A stretch of 13,223 bases of DNA from Faecalibacterium sp. CAG:1138 (GTDB lineage: Bacteria > Bacillota > Clostridia > Christensenellales > CAG-917): positions 1 through 13,223 of the forward strand of contig HF988624.1 of NCBI GenBank assembly GCA_000434675.1. The letters run 5' to 3'. Below, in pieces: positions 13,194-13,223 of the stretch (its first letter is position 1; every line of letters starts with the position of its first letter). The translations under genes and the position numbers were made by a program. The notes beneath the pieces are model-generated. The model had not been told where the DNA came from and searched no databases. It saw only the letters and a program-made list of their open reading frames with translations.

Positions 13194-13223
13194 GCTTTTT
13201 CTTCTCTCAAGGTCTTCCCTGCA
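13194..13223 (+). repeat. 30-base direct repeat, copy 2 (reaches window edge)
   Basis: Identical to 12888-12917. Since it stops only at the window edge, the repeated unit may be longer. Confidence 0.9.

Larger units (their letters stand above)
12866..13223. other. Gene-free repeat mosaic downstream of tRNA-Arg(ACG)
   Basis: I see no gene in these 358 bases. They hold two terminator-like hairpins, a second copy of the tRNA 3' end (13001-13019), two shorter tRNA T-arm fragments (13071-13083 inverted; 13153-13160), a 30-base direct repeat at both ends, a GC-rich segment with small palindromes and repeated TTCGC words (12911-13000), and three further hairpins: 13083-13122 (12 bp in two stems), 13133-13148, and 13163-13178. 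An open frame crosses the region on the plus strand, but it starts inside the tRNA and resembles no protein. The array probably continues beyond the window. Confidence 0.6.

Noticed and set aside
12866..13223. CRISPR array as explanation for the repeats
   Set aside because: The repeats are few, unequal in length and irregularly spaced (153 and 306 bases), and no cas genes are in the window.

Overview
The window reads as chromosomal DNA of a low-to-mid GC Gram-positive anaerobe, most likely an uncultured member of the Clostridia (Firmicutes). This is inferred from gene content (GPH symporter, M29 aminopeptidase, DUF5662 protein, a clostridial-looking small ferredoxin), AGGAGG-type ribosome binding sites, consensus sigma-A promoters with 17-base spacers, and compact operons ended by hairpin plus T-run terminators. 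No phage, transposase, CRISPR or defence genes were recognised.

Layout from left to right. (1) Positions 1-63 hold a strong leftward promoter whose product lies outside the window, followed by about 300 AT-rich bases without a gene. (2) A leftward pair, a cysteine synthase family gene and mnmA, overlaps by 8 bases. It has its own promoter and a likely terminator. (3) A monocistronic leftward GPH-family sugar:cation symporter follows. (4) Divergently, an M29 metallo-aminopeptidase is followed after 9 bases by tRNA-Arg(CCG) and a strong terminator. (5) The C-terminal stub of a hexapeptide acyltransferase, pointing left, is cut off just where a new rightward promoter drives a seven-cysteine ferredoxin and an overlapping GNAT acetyltransferase. 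(6) A leftward LysR regulator diverges from a rightward pair: a CPA2-type cation/proton antiporter with an Asp-Asp motif, and an MgtC/SapB-like membrane protein. A T-N11-A dyad lies between them. (7) A leftward three-gene operon encodes a cation diffusion facilitator, a membrane-anchored metallophosphoesterase and a DUF5662 protein, with only 2 bases between consecutive genes. (8) A perfect consensus promoter drives tRNA-Arg(ACG). It is followed by a gene-free mosaic of duplicated tRNA 3' ends, hairpins and a 30-base direct repeat that runs to the window edge.

Functionally, the core is housekeeping: sulfur metabolism and tRNA thiolation, peptide turnover, arginine tRNAs, and ion or metal homeostasis (antiporter/MgtC and CDF operons). 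The least ordinary parts are the repeat mosaic downstream of tRNA-Arg(ACG), the non-canonical ferredoxin, the cysteine synthase paralogue with a changed substrate loop, and the CDF/metallophosphoesterase/DUF5662 operon. I did not find a convincing new multi-gene system. The mosaic is the best candidate for undescribed biology.
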